DNA from: Artemisia argyi
Lineage: Eukaryota > Streptophyta > Magnoliopsida > Asterales > Asteraceae
DNA length: 64,000 nt
Reading direction: 5' to 3'
Assembly (NCBI GenBank): GCA_030686995.1
Contig: CM060702.1
Span: 64,048,440-64,112,439 of the forward strand
Shown: positions 31,502 through 42,610 of the stretch, piece after piece
How the letters are laid out: every line of letters starts with the position of its first letter
Numbering within the stretch: position 1 is the first letter of the stretch
The notes under the pieces: generated by a model
What the model was told of the DNA's origin: nothing
The model's input: the letters and a program-made list of their open reading frames with translations, nothing else
Databases searched by the model: none
Position numbers and translations under genes: made by a program

Positions 31502-31605
31502 CTGTGGCAAAAGCAAAGAAACAGATAAGAGCAAGGCAAAATAAGCTTAACCTTCCTTTAAAAAAAAAAAATAATAAAAACAACAAACAGCAAGCTGAGC
31601 TTTAC

Positions 31606-32356
31606 CCTGCCCTTCGGCATTCTTTATAACCAGTTTATGGCCCGAGTTCCGAAAGGTATTAGTAAGCCCATACGCCCATAGAAGACTGGTAGGAGGCTTC
31701 CTGAGTACAATTGTTCGGCTACCCAATTTCCTAGCATCCCTATCTGAATAACCTCTCGGAAACCGGTCAGAAATCTGTGAGTCTTTGTGCCTCCACGGCA
31801 TGGCATCCGGTATTGCTCTACGGTCGATAAAAAAGAAAAAATCCTTCCAACGCTTCAACCCAGTTAGTATTTCCTCAAAATATTTACGGGCCTGTTTACC
31901 CGTCCGATGCTCAAAAGAAAACCAGTGGCCCTGCTTACATAACCGACAGAACACTCGGAACAAGAGGATGGTGGGTGTAACATCTAAGCTATAACACCGG
32001 ATTTCAAACAAGGTAGCCCTATTTACGCCTAACGGAACAAGTTGTGAAATATGTACTCTGAAATGCCCTATCACACCTAGCAGAAAAGAAGAAAAAGGAA
32101 TCCTAACACCTCCTAGCTTCACATGCTGAACATATATACCTATCTTATCGTCCGGTAACTCGTTCATTGTCATGCCTGACGGGGGAAGCATCGGATTCAG
32201 ATCCAACGGAATACCATATTCTAAAATAAGGTAATCTAAATCTCGCTGAGAAAGTTTAGAAGTATGCATATGCATGTCAAACTTGCCGGGCGGTTTGGCT
32301 TTTAATAGCAATTTGGGTTAGTCCCCAGAAGCGTTCATCTCCCCGGGCTCACTCAT
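31606..32356 (-). pseudogene. Antisense gene of the Tat element, first exon (Transposase_28-like domain)
   Basis: Starts at the ATG at 32356 (MSEPGEMNASGD). An in-frame TAA at 32320-32318 follows, then the frame is open to a donor at 31606/31605 (GCAGG|GTAAAG). The product has LPPSGMTMNELPDDKIGIYV, VRIPFSSFLLGVIGHFRVHI, SQLVPLGVNRATLFEIRCYS and LFRVFCRLCKQGHWFSFEHR. This is the pattern of the 'putative gypsy type transposon' domain (PF04195) found in plants. Its biochemical role is unknown. The TAA after 12 codons would block translation unless a downstream start is used. Confidence 0.75.
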
Positions 32357-32806
32357 GGCCATAATTAAAAGAATACCAGAAGGGAAAGTGGCAAAATAGC
32401 AGGAAAGAAAGGATGAAACGCACCTTGGAATGATATCAAATGCCACACAAGATAGACCGGAACGAACGGAATGCAAAGAAAAATAAACGCACAGTAAAAA
32501 GTGAAAATGAAAAGGGTGGAAAGATGTATATATAGTAGCGATGTGGGGATATGTGAAACGTCACATCGTGGTAGCTAGATAACGTGGCAAAACCCTGACC
32601 GTCCGATACCTGTATCGAGGAAGTAGTGGTTTCCAGCTGTTAGGGTTATTTTAATATATGTTCTCGCGGCCCATGGACTTTACACGATAAGCCCACAAAG
32701 CCCAACCGCTACAATTCCAACCGAAAAGCAACATCTAGAAGACGGAAGGTAAATCGATAAAATCTCAAGTATCGAATCATCCATTTGTAACCGATGTTCC
32801 GATACT

Positions 32807-32823
32807 GGGGGGGGGGGGGGACA
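32807..32823 (+). promoter_or_regulatory. Polypurine tract of the Tat element
   Basis: A run of 14 G (32807-32820) then ACA directly precedes the 3' LTR. It is the plus-strand priming site by position. Confidence 0.75.
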
Positions 32824-33292
32824 TGTTGGCGTATGTGTCCGGAAGGTAGGACCCTTCGGACTTTCCACACGCCTTCAGACCATAGCCGAAGGATTACCGA
32901 AGGTAATATATATCTCTCTTACTGCCGAAGCATGAGCCGAGTCACAACACAATCCCAGAAATTAAGGGATTGTGTCGGCCACGTGACCTGACACTCACCT
33001 ACTAGGTATGGTGTGTTCTTTCCCGAGGTAAAGTAGGTAAAGAGGTGTGGGTAGTATAAATACCCCTCACCTCATTTATGTTTCCCAACTAACACACACT
33101 ACACATTTAATTACCTTTACAACCCTTCGGGTCTTCACATACTTACTCTTACACCGGAGGTTGGTCTTAGGATTACACCCAAGGCGAGCCTAACGTGTAT
33201 TTCTCTTGTGCAGGATCCCTTATTTCCCCAACGAGCTCGTCAGAAAGGATTGTCCCAGCCGTAAGGCACGCACGCAATCCATTACTTCAACA
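32824..33292 (+). repeat. 3' LTR of the Tat element
   Basis: 469 bp, TGTTGGCGTATG...TTCAACA, followed by the duplication AACAA. It differs from the 5' LTR by about eight substitutions and one 2-bp indel. Confidence 0.95.
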
Positions 33293-33297
33293 AACAA

Positions 33298-34203
33298 CTG
33301 AAATCAAAGTAAATCTTTTGAGTGCTTGAGAAAGACATGTTTGTCAGCCTAAGAAATTAAACCAAATCTTTCACAGTTAATTAATTAACTTAAACATTGA
33401 CAAATACGGCAAATGGAACAATACAAGTTAATTATGTTGATTATACTTGTTTAAAAAGACTCCAATTGGTAAGCCTCTAATTCCAATGTGACCAATGAGA
33501 CCAGGGTGCATCAGAATTAGCTCATTGACTTAAACCAATTTAGCTCGTTGTCAACGCTTTTATTTGACCATCTCTATTTGTTCGAAAGAGTCAAAAGATA
33601 ATGAATGACGATTGAGGAGTAACATGGTGGCATATAAGAAACTGACAACTTTTGAAATGATTGCATTTTGCTAAGATATTAAATAAAAAAACAAAAATGG
33701 AAAGTATTGGTGTTGACGTATAACAGCCAGTTGTTTAATGCCATAAATTTTAAGGTTACCTTTTATAGAAAGAGTAAAGTGGCCAATACACACTACTCTT
33801 AAATAGCAACGACAATATGTAATCATCCCCCTGCCACCCTCACCATAAGTCTTCAATTCACAGGTCAGGCTGGATGCCATACAAATTCTAACTTACAAAA
33901 TTATGAGTAATAAAAACTCCTATGAATTTCTACCAATGCAAGTATCTTTTAAAGGGGTTACTATTCGTGTGACATTTGGAGATAGTCAGCAATATAAAGT
34001 TTGGCAAAACATTTAAAAAAAAAAAAAAAAGTATGAGTAGTAAATTAATTTGCTGAGAAGATAAATTTTTATGTTTTCAAGGGTCAACTTTCTTACACAT
34101 AGAAATTAGAATTTAGACAAGTTTGAAACAAATTTGTCACGTATATATGATTGACTATTTGTGACTTAATATTACTCCGTATACATAAACCCATAAACCG
34201 TAC

Positions 34204-34204
<1 letters not shown>
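33298..34204. other. Non-coding DNA between Tat element and SINE
   Basis: AT-rich with short spurious ORFs only. I recognise no gene or mobile-element boundary. Confidence 0.5.
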
Positions 34205-34250
<46 letters not shown>

Positions 34251-34443
34251 TTAATAATGGGTTTCCGACTCGACATTGCGAGCCGACTAATCCCATGGTG
34301 ACTACCCATTTTGGATAGCCCGGAGTCGGTGCAGGTGAACATCCGTGGCCACAAGGGGATTAATTTTCTCTCCGTTGGATTCGAACCCTTGACCTCCTCT
34401 TTGGAAGGCTGGTATTCTTACCGCTGGGTCACCCCTTGTGGTT
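34205..34443 (-). mobile_element. tRNA-derived SINE
   Basis: On the minus strand the element reads GGGGTGACCCAGCGGTAAG (box A at 34431-34421) and, after about 33 bp, GGTTCGAATCC (box B at 34387-34377, exact). A tRNA-unrelated body follows, then about 45 A (T on the plus strand, 34205-34249). The two internal Pol III boxes and the poly(A) tail define a plant SINE. Not a tRNA gene: the cloverleaf is not completed. I did not find a convincing target duplication, and the 5' border is approximate. Confidence 0.82.
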
Positions 34444-34494
34444 AATCACTCTAAAGGTGTATACTGGTGAAAACACCCCCAATCTAAATTTAAT

Positions 34495-34869
34495 TATGCC
34501 GTCGACATGTCGATGGCATCATTAAGCCAAACTTTGACCAGCAAGTTGACTTGACTAAACACTACCGTCGACATGTCGACGGCGGTGTATAAAACGCAAT
34601 TAGCCGTTTAATAATTATAATGATAATTAGTTATACGCTCCTGTCGACTTGTCGACGGGAACAATTTGACGGACAAACAATTCCTTTGACTGGAAAACGA
34701 AGTGGGACCCACAATGTCGACGACGATTGTCGACGGGAACGCTGTTGCCGACGGGGCATCCCCGTCGTTACGTTCCCGTCGACATGTCGACGGCAACCAA
34801 TAATGCCGTCGACATGACGACGGCAACGTCGTAAAAAAGTCGACAGGGAAGCCATCGATTGTACTAGTG
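34495..34869 (-). mobile_element. CACTA-like transposon end with GTCGAC palindromes
   Basis: The minus strand starts CACTAGTACAATCGATGG at 34869, the form of a CACTA (En/Spm) terminal repeat. It continues into closely spaced palindromes CCGTCGACATGTCGACGG and variants at about 34499, 34563, 34641, 34713, 34776 and 34804. CACTA ends carry such subterminal transposase-binding repeats. The opposite terminus and a 3-bp duplication were not found, so this is probably a fragment truncated next to the SINE. Confidence 0.6.
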
Positions 34870-35837
34870 TCTAGGCATCTTTTGATGCCAACCAGACTCT
34901 TCCCCTAAGACCCGACTCCAGGCAATGAGCTCTTGTCCGAGCAACCTAATTAGCCAAGAGTTAGACCCTCTACCATTGAATATTTAGGATGGATGATCAT
35001 ATCCTCACCCCTCTCTAACGATCTACTAATATATCCGGAAATAGTTAAAATGCTCTTGATCTATGCTAAATTTTCTATATGAATATTGCGCAAAATTATA
35101 TGGTAGACTAAAGTGCACATAACTTGCTATCATTGTCGTGGTACATCAAAGAGATTTTCTAAGTATTTTGTTTAATCAATTGCATCTACAGAAGGTACTA
35201 CTTTTATACCTCAATGAATAAGTTTGTCGTTTGTCCATGTTAGTGATGAGCACTTTGACATGAACACATTATGAACACTGAGATGTTTTATAATACATGG
35301 AACTATGGATGACAGATAACTTATTTGCAATAGTCATGACCTTAAAAAAAAACAAGTTTGGGCAGTTTCTAAACGTTTTATGGTTTATTTTGGTGAGTAC
35401 TTTCATAAATTAACGTTGATGTTAGGAAATAGGAACCAGGGTATCACCTATCAAAGATGAGATTTGGTAACATTTTAATCCTGTTCTTAGGTTTTACTTG
35501 GATCATACTTGGAATAAGAAAACATCCAAAATTCAATGGGCTATAACAAAAGTTGATGTTAAAAGGAATATAGGCCCAAGGTGTTTAAGAGCGTGTCAAT
35601 GAGTTGTCTAGAACATCTTATAAGTGTTAAAAAATAGAGAGCATCTTACAAAAACTTTGTATTCAAATATTACAAATTTAAGTATCTTTGTATAAAATGT
35701 TCACACTAATAATTATTTTTCTTTCTAAAATTTGAGAAGCATGGTAAATGAATAAAGTTGCAGTATAGTAAGTGCAATTTGCGGACAAGTGACCAAAATA
35801 CATCCATGAATTTCTGTATACCGCAAGACCATTTATG
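34870..35837. other. Non-coding DNA
   Basis: No gene seen. The segment 34880-34980 (CAGACTCTTCCCCTAAGACC and around) has a faint tRNA-like text on the minus strand, but no clean box A/B pair. The rest is AT-rich. Confidence 0.45.
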
Positions 35838-35842
35838 TTAAT

Positions 35843-36275
35843 TATTGTTCTTTCGCCTCTGATTAAAGATGTTTCTGTGAATGTTTTGTATCGCTATGAA
35901 TGTAACCAGGAAGGTTGTGCCAGAAACTTGTAACCGAATAAATAATAAAGAAACTCTAATAATAAATTTATAATAGAAATTCAGAAACATGTAATTTTAT
36001 TGATTGAGTGATTGTTAACAGAACCTAACCTATTTATACATAAAGAATCGTTGCCTACATGAAGAGGCATACCTGTACACTAAAAGTAAACGTTGTGACT
36101 TTTCCTAATTGTTGTAACCTATCTAAACTAAATAACCGTTTATACACTAACAAACTAATCAACCCATATTGACCCAGCCCATAACCCAAGTGTTTACAAG
36201 CTTTACATAAAACATAATATACACTAACTATCCTTATCTTTGCTTCTATAACATATTAACATTAATGGTCCAACA
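35843..36275 (-). repeat. 3' LTR of the gag-only element
   Basis: 433 bp, complement TGTTGGACCATTAATG...GAACAATA. It carries an extra ATTAACAT relative to the other LTR. Confidence 0.93.
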
Positions 36276-36327
36276 TTCACCCCCCTAATGTTATAGACGA
36301 CAAAGTCTTCAATTCTTCAAAGTTCTT

Positions 36328-37227
36328 TTATAGCAATGGTTCATCATCTTCATACTGAATCATATTTGCTTCATCCTTTTTATTTTCCCATTTTGGGCAT
36401 TCATTGCTAAAATGCCCAAGTTCATTGCATTTGAAACACTTCACGTTGCTCTTGTCCCGTTGTGCTCGACCAGTGCCTTGACTTCTCCCGGACCCCTGAC
36501 CTCGTCCTTGGCCACGTCCAAAATCTTTCTGGCTTGCACAACCGCAATGCTCACATTTGTATTCCTTGGTCTTCTCCTTTTCATCTACTTTGCTGAAAAG
36601 TAGGCTACTAGACCCATCTTCTTCTTTGAATGCCTTTTTCGTCCGTTCTTCGAAAGCTTTTAATCTCCCAATGGCTTCTTGAAATGGCATCGTATTAAGA
36701 TCTGCAAACTGCTCTATTGCTGCAACAATTTGCATAAACTTCTCTGGTACAGAACTTAAGAGTTTCCTAACCAGCTTTTTATCGTCCATCGTATGTCCCA
36801 AACTGCTTGCTTGTGTTGCAATCTCACTTATCTTCCCGGCATACACATCTAGCGACTCATTGTCTTTCATCTTCAATTGTTCAAACTCCGACTCTAGTGC
36901 TTGAACACGCGCCTCCTTAACTCTATCAACTCCAACATGTCAAATTTTCAATGCATCCCAAATCTCCTTTGCCAAAGTATGGTTTGCAATTTGCAAAACC
37001 ATATTTTCTGGAATTGCTTGGTACAACATTGCAATTGCCATGTTCTTTTTCTTTTTATCAACTTCAGCGTCCGTTGTTGGTTCAACTGCTTCCCATATTC
37101 CATGGACATTAAATAATGCTTTAATCTTTACTGACCAAATCGTGTAATTCGTTGAATTGAGAACCGGGTATTGGAACGTCATTGATGTTCCACTATCCTT
37201 TGTTGGTTCATTCTTATCGCCTGCCAT
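36328..37227 (-). CDS. Copia-type gag, single in-frame stop
   Basis: ATG at 37227, MAGDKNEPTKDSGTSMTFQY. Next comes the copia gag N-terminus LNSTNYTIWSVKIKALFNVH and, after a lone TGA at about 36940 (ILWDALKI-stop-HVGVDR; probably CGA to TGA), the UBN2 core with LKMKDNESLDVYAGKISEIA and VRKLLSSVPEKFMQIVAAIE. A first Cys pair CEHCGC, an RGQGRGQGSGRSQGTGR stretch and a complete zinc knuckle CFKCNELGHFSNEC follow. About 300 residues if the TGA were sense. Gag binds and packages RNA. Its preservation in an element with no pol suggests selection for gag or recent origin. Confidence 0.85.
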
Positions 37228-37611
37228 TTTCTTTTTCTTCCTACCTTTTCCAATCTTGATTAAGTTTCCCTTCTTTCACAAATACTAATCCAGTTTCTTT
37301 TATTTATGCCTCCAAACCCAATAATAAAAGTTAAAGAAACTGATTATATTTATAAAATATTCTTAAAAAAACAAGCCTGGTTTTCTTTGATTTCTGGGTG
37401 TGTGATCAAACCCGCCTCGCTATTGAAAGTCAAATCCGTCTAGCAAATAATTGTTACGTCCGCTTCACCACTATTGACAATCAAACCCGCTTCTCCGCTG
37501 TTGATCTTGATCAATCCCGCTGTTCCGCTGTTGATCATAAACTACCCTATTTTTAGTGCCCTTCTGATCTTCCTTTTTCTCCCTGAATCAAACACACGCT
37601 CTGATGCCAAT

Positions 37612-38036
37612 TATTGTTCTTTCGCCTCTGATTAAAGATGTTTCTGTGAATGTTTTGTATCGCTATGAATGTAACCAGGAAGGTTGTGCCAGAAACTTGT
37701 AACCGAATAAATAATAAAGAAACTCTGATAATAAATTTATAATAGAAATTCAGAAACATGTAATTTTATTGATTGAGTGATTGTTTACAGAACCTAACCT
37801 ATTTATACATAAAGAATCGTTGCCTACATGAAGAGGCATACCTGTCCACTAAAAGTAAACGTTGTGACTTTTCCTAATCGTTGTAACCTATCTAAACTAA
37901 ATAACCGTTTATACACTAACAAACTAATCGACCCATATTGACCCAGCCCATAACCCAAGTGTTTACAGGCTTTACATAAAACATAATATACACTAACTAT
38001 CCTTATCTTTGCTTCTATAACATTAATGGTCCAACA
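37612..38036 (-). repeat. 5' LTR of the gag-only element
   Basis: 425 bp. On the minus strand it begins TGTTGGACCATTAATG, and the LTR is followed by ATTGGCATCAGAGC, the primer site. Confidence 0.93.
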
Positions 38037-38344
38037 TTAATTACGACTGTTAAATGATAAAAGCAAAATATGGTATATATATGACTGTACGTATGTTATA
38101 TGAATATTGTCAATTTTTGAAAGTACAGTGAGTCGTGAAGAAATAGTACGATAGTTTGATACGAAGGTTACGTACTGATCATGTACTTACAATCTTTATA
38201 AATTATAACAAGTGTGAAATATATTAGTTAGGTTATCGATCAGCTCATGAGGACTTATTATAGTATATAGTATTATTGCATGTATTGATTCGGTAGGTAA
38301 ATCACAACACAATCAAATAAGATAAACAGGTTCATGCATATGAT

Positions 38345-38541
<197 letters not shown>

Positions 38542-38878
38542 CATTATCTGGCTGTCCATGTTATTCACAGCTCTTATGGTTCCAAAAATCTGTCAATGCA
38601 TCGCTAGACAGTTCCTAACAAAATTAATAAGAATAATATAGTCAGCCCTCCCAAATATAATTAATCACAAAGTAAGCTTTAGAAACAATTGGTATTTAGA
38701 TTCGAACAGTGAATGAAACATTACAAACAAATAGAGTTTCAGAAGTACAGAGAGTACATACATTGGGAAAAAACTGTTAAAAGTTTATTTATGCCTAATT
38801 AACCTTTCATGACCAGAATCCAAAAAAGATAGAATGTGATCAACTTTGGTAATACTTCGAAGATAATTATATATTAGT

Positions 38879-40066
<1,188 letters not shown>

Positions 40067-40120
40067 TTAGCAAGTATTGTATTTTGAGTTTAGTGATGAA
40101 AGGTTGGTTTTGTTACGGTG

Positions 40121-40130
40121 GTATTTATAG
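40121..40130 (-). promoter_or_regulatory. TATA box of ACC oxidase copy A
   Basis: CTATAAATAC on the minus strand, about 80 bp upstream of the ATG. A matching box lies the same distance from copy B. Confidence 0.75.
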
Positions 40131-41017
40131 CCTATGTTCCTCCCATAACATTTGAAAAAGTCAATCCTTTGACATATTTTAATAACACTTTGTTAGCAAA
40201 AGCTAGACATTATGGAAAGGCTACTTATTGAGTGCAAATTAAGGTCAATACCTTTTGGAGGTGGTGAGTCATGATAATTTTAAATATGGCTATAGTATGA
40301 CATTTCCATCCTTAGTCAAAGGATTTTAACACAAGTAATAAATACTTACCGACCTTATGATGTTGAGTATTCCATGCATCTTGCAGCCCCTTTGACTTTG
40401 TTTTATATGAAAGTTATGAACACATAACATGGTTGTGTGTTGTGGATTTGAAACAGGCACAGTTTGAGGCAAAAGATAATTTTCTTAATAACTATGATCA
40501 ATCTGACACTATAATATTTATGTGTATTTATAACATTAATAACGAGACATAAATATGCTGAGCACTAAAGCTCGTGTACTAAGTTAATAAAACATCTATA
40601 TGAAAAAGTTTAAATTAGAAAGTGTCAGACATGCACATACATACTTTATGTGTCTCAATGTTCATTATATTATTTTGGGCTATCTAAAAACAGTGTAAAC
40701 TTTATATTCAACTAATTGAAAATAAGTTTAAAATGTAGGGATAATATTTGATTGTTAGAGATTGTTGTTAATTGAGAAATTTTAAAAATTTTTGCAAAAT
40801 GAAAGTGGACACTTATTTTTGTGCAGAGAGTATAATTTAAAATATTTCATATATATCACCGCAAATTATGTTGAACTGAAAATCCATTTTTTCATATATT
40901 TTAAGGTGTTGGAAGAGATCCAACAAACCAGTTTCTAGAGCGGAATAACCACAAACCAAGAACTACTCCAACAAGACATCGACAAAGGATTATGATCCCT
41001 TAATGCCGACTGTCACC

Positions 41018-41052
41018 AACACACACACGCGCGCGCGCACACACACACACAC
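41018..41052. repeat. (CA)n/(CG)n microsatellite
   Basis: CACACACACGCGCGCGCGCA followed by more CA units; alternating purine-pyrimidine, potentially Z-DNA forming. Confidence 0.9.
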
Positions 41053-41792
41053 GAGATATTTACACTCAACGTTAGCAAGAAAGGGGGTAAAAAGGCTTCA
41101 ATGTTTAGTTGAGTATCTAGGATCTTAAACCGTTAAAGTTTGAAGGTATTCGCGGTTTCTTGAAATACGTCTTGGTGGTTCTTGGAAGACAAGTAAGGTT
41201 TAACTTTGTCTTGTGATACAAGAAAAGTGATTACTTGAAGTACAATCTATATCAAGGTTGTAGACTTGAGATGAAAAGATCGAAACTTTAGGCTTCCCTA
41301 AAGGTTAGTAGATCAATTATTATAAGAAAGCAGGTTTAGCACACCACTTGTGATACTTGTTGATAAAGTTGGTTAAAAAGCAACTTGACAAAGTTAGTAG
41401 CAAGGTTAAAGAACATTTCTATGATTGATGATCATAGACGACCCCTTTACCATTCTGTATAAATAGGCTATTCTATTTGTACAGATATGGTAGAGGGGCC
41501 CATTCAATCCTTGTGACAAAACGTATAACTTGTACAAATCTTTCCACACCAGAATAAATAGAGTTTTCCGAAAAAACCTGCTAGTGGAGGAAGACATCGA
41601 AAAGTTCAAAGAGAATAGTGTACAAAATCATGAAGGTTCAAAAAAAGTTTGATTCAAACAACTTGGTCCTGATGTTAAAACAGGAGTCCATGGAGTACAT
41701 ATTCAAATGCTTGTTTAGTTTGAGGTGGAACTGAAGGGATCTCTAGAAAATCGTGAAACTAAGGTAGTTTAGGATAGTAACAATGATGTTGC

Positions 41793-41798
41793 AAAAAA

Positions 41799-41830
<32 letters not shown>

Positions 41831-41831
41831 A
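41793..41831. repeat. Poly(A) tract
   Basis: Long A run with one G interruption at about 41819. A second, about 44 A, is at 41991-42035. No adjacent SINE or LINE body recognised. Confidence 0.85.
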
Positions 41832-41987
41832 AGTTGAAGACAACGCACCACATTTGAAGAAAGTTGCATATAGTAAAAAGATAGTGCGTTACCAAAAAAG
41901 AAGAAGAAAATGTGAAGAAATTTTCCTTGGGAAGAGTATAGTGCGCCAATTATCAAAGAAAGAAGGAAGAAATCAAGCTTGCTTTAC

Positions 41988-42038
<51 letters not shown>

Positions 42039-42610
42039 ACTTCCATTTTGAGGAAAAAAGGAAAGATTCACATTTGAAGACTAAAGAGATTACGTGAGCC
42101 ACTTTTAAGGAAAATTGAAGCTTTTGCGCCAGTTCAAGAACAAAAAGGAAGGGAATGATCCACTTTTTAGGAAACAAAAACAAAGGTGCACCACTTTCAA
42201 GCATCAACGAGAGAAAGAGAGAAAAACTTGAAGAATATTTCTTTTTGGATAATTCATGTGCTACTTTTGGTAAAACAAAATAGGGGTGCGCCACTTTAAA
42301 TCTTAAAGGAAGAAAATGAGAGAAAACTCGAAGAAATTTGCCTTGAAATATCTTAATATGCCAGTTTTGAACTTTAAAAGGAGGGAAGGAGTTAGTGCTC
42401 CACTTTTTAACCCCCTCAAGAGGCTAGTGCGTCGATTCTTTGTAGAAAAAGGAATAGGGGGGGGGGGTGGGGGGTGCACCATATTTGGAGTAAGAGGGAG
42501 AACGGAAAAGTTCGTGCTCTAGTTTTGAAACCTTTGTGCTCCAAAGGTTTAGGGTTTAGGGTTTAGGTGCGCCATTTTTGATCTTACTAGATACCTCATG
42601 TGCCATCTTT
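41830..42610. repeat. Degenerate GTGCGCCACTTT interspersed array with telomere-like motif
   Basis: A motif of the form GTGCGCCACTTT (variants GTGCACCACTTT, GTGAGCCACTTT, TGCGCCAGTT, GTGCTCCACTTTT) recurs roughly every 40-70 bp, a dozen or so times, with A/G-rich text (AAGAAAGAAGGAA-like) between. A poly-G run (42458-42473) and three plant telomere units TTTAGGG (42547-42566) are included. No coding reading survives in any frame. Confidence 0.6.

Larger units (their letters stand above)
10240..33292 (+). mobile_element. Ty3/gypsy retrotransposon, Tat lineage, with three nested insertions
   Basis: Two LTRs (10240-10710 and 32824-33292) bracket the element, and an exact 5-bp duplication AACAA lies at 10235-10239 and 33293-33297. 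Without the nested insertions it is roughly 9.8 kb. Order: LTR, primer binding site, gag, protease, RT, RNase H, second RNase H, integrase, 35-bp tandem repeats, antisense gene, poly-G purine tract, LTR. A second RNase H and an antisense ORF behind pol are known features of the plant Tat group (family knowledge). I count about eight substitutions and one 2-bp indel between the LTRs. Frameshifts and stops in pol make the copy inactive. Confidence 0.93.
35843..38036 (-). mobile_element. Gag-only copia-type element with LTRs (TR-GAG-like)
   Basis: 2194 bp, minus strand. LTRs lie at 37612-38036 (5') and 35843-36275 (3'), flanked by an exact duplication TTAAT (35838-35842 and 38037-38041). Six substitutions and one 8-bp indel separate the LTRs by my count. 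A primer site TTGGCATCAGAGC follows the 5' LTR, and a purine tract (AGGGGGGTGAA) precedes the 3' LTR. The 1.3-kb interior has only gag, without protease, integrase or RT. Short LTR elements with only gag are known in plants as TR-GAG. They must borrow pol from a partner. Confidence 0.92.

Noticed and set aside
34377..34431. tRNA gene
   Set aside because: Box A and box B are present, but no complete cloverleaf or acceptor stem forms and a SINE body with poly(A) follows.
34870..34990. Second tRNA-like SINE on the minus strand
   Set aside because: A GGTAGAGGGTCTAACTCTTG-like text is suggestive, but there is no box B and no tail.
41793..42035. Retroposed gene copy marked by poly(A) runs
   Set aside because: No coding remnants lie upstream on either strand and no flanking duplication was found.
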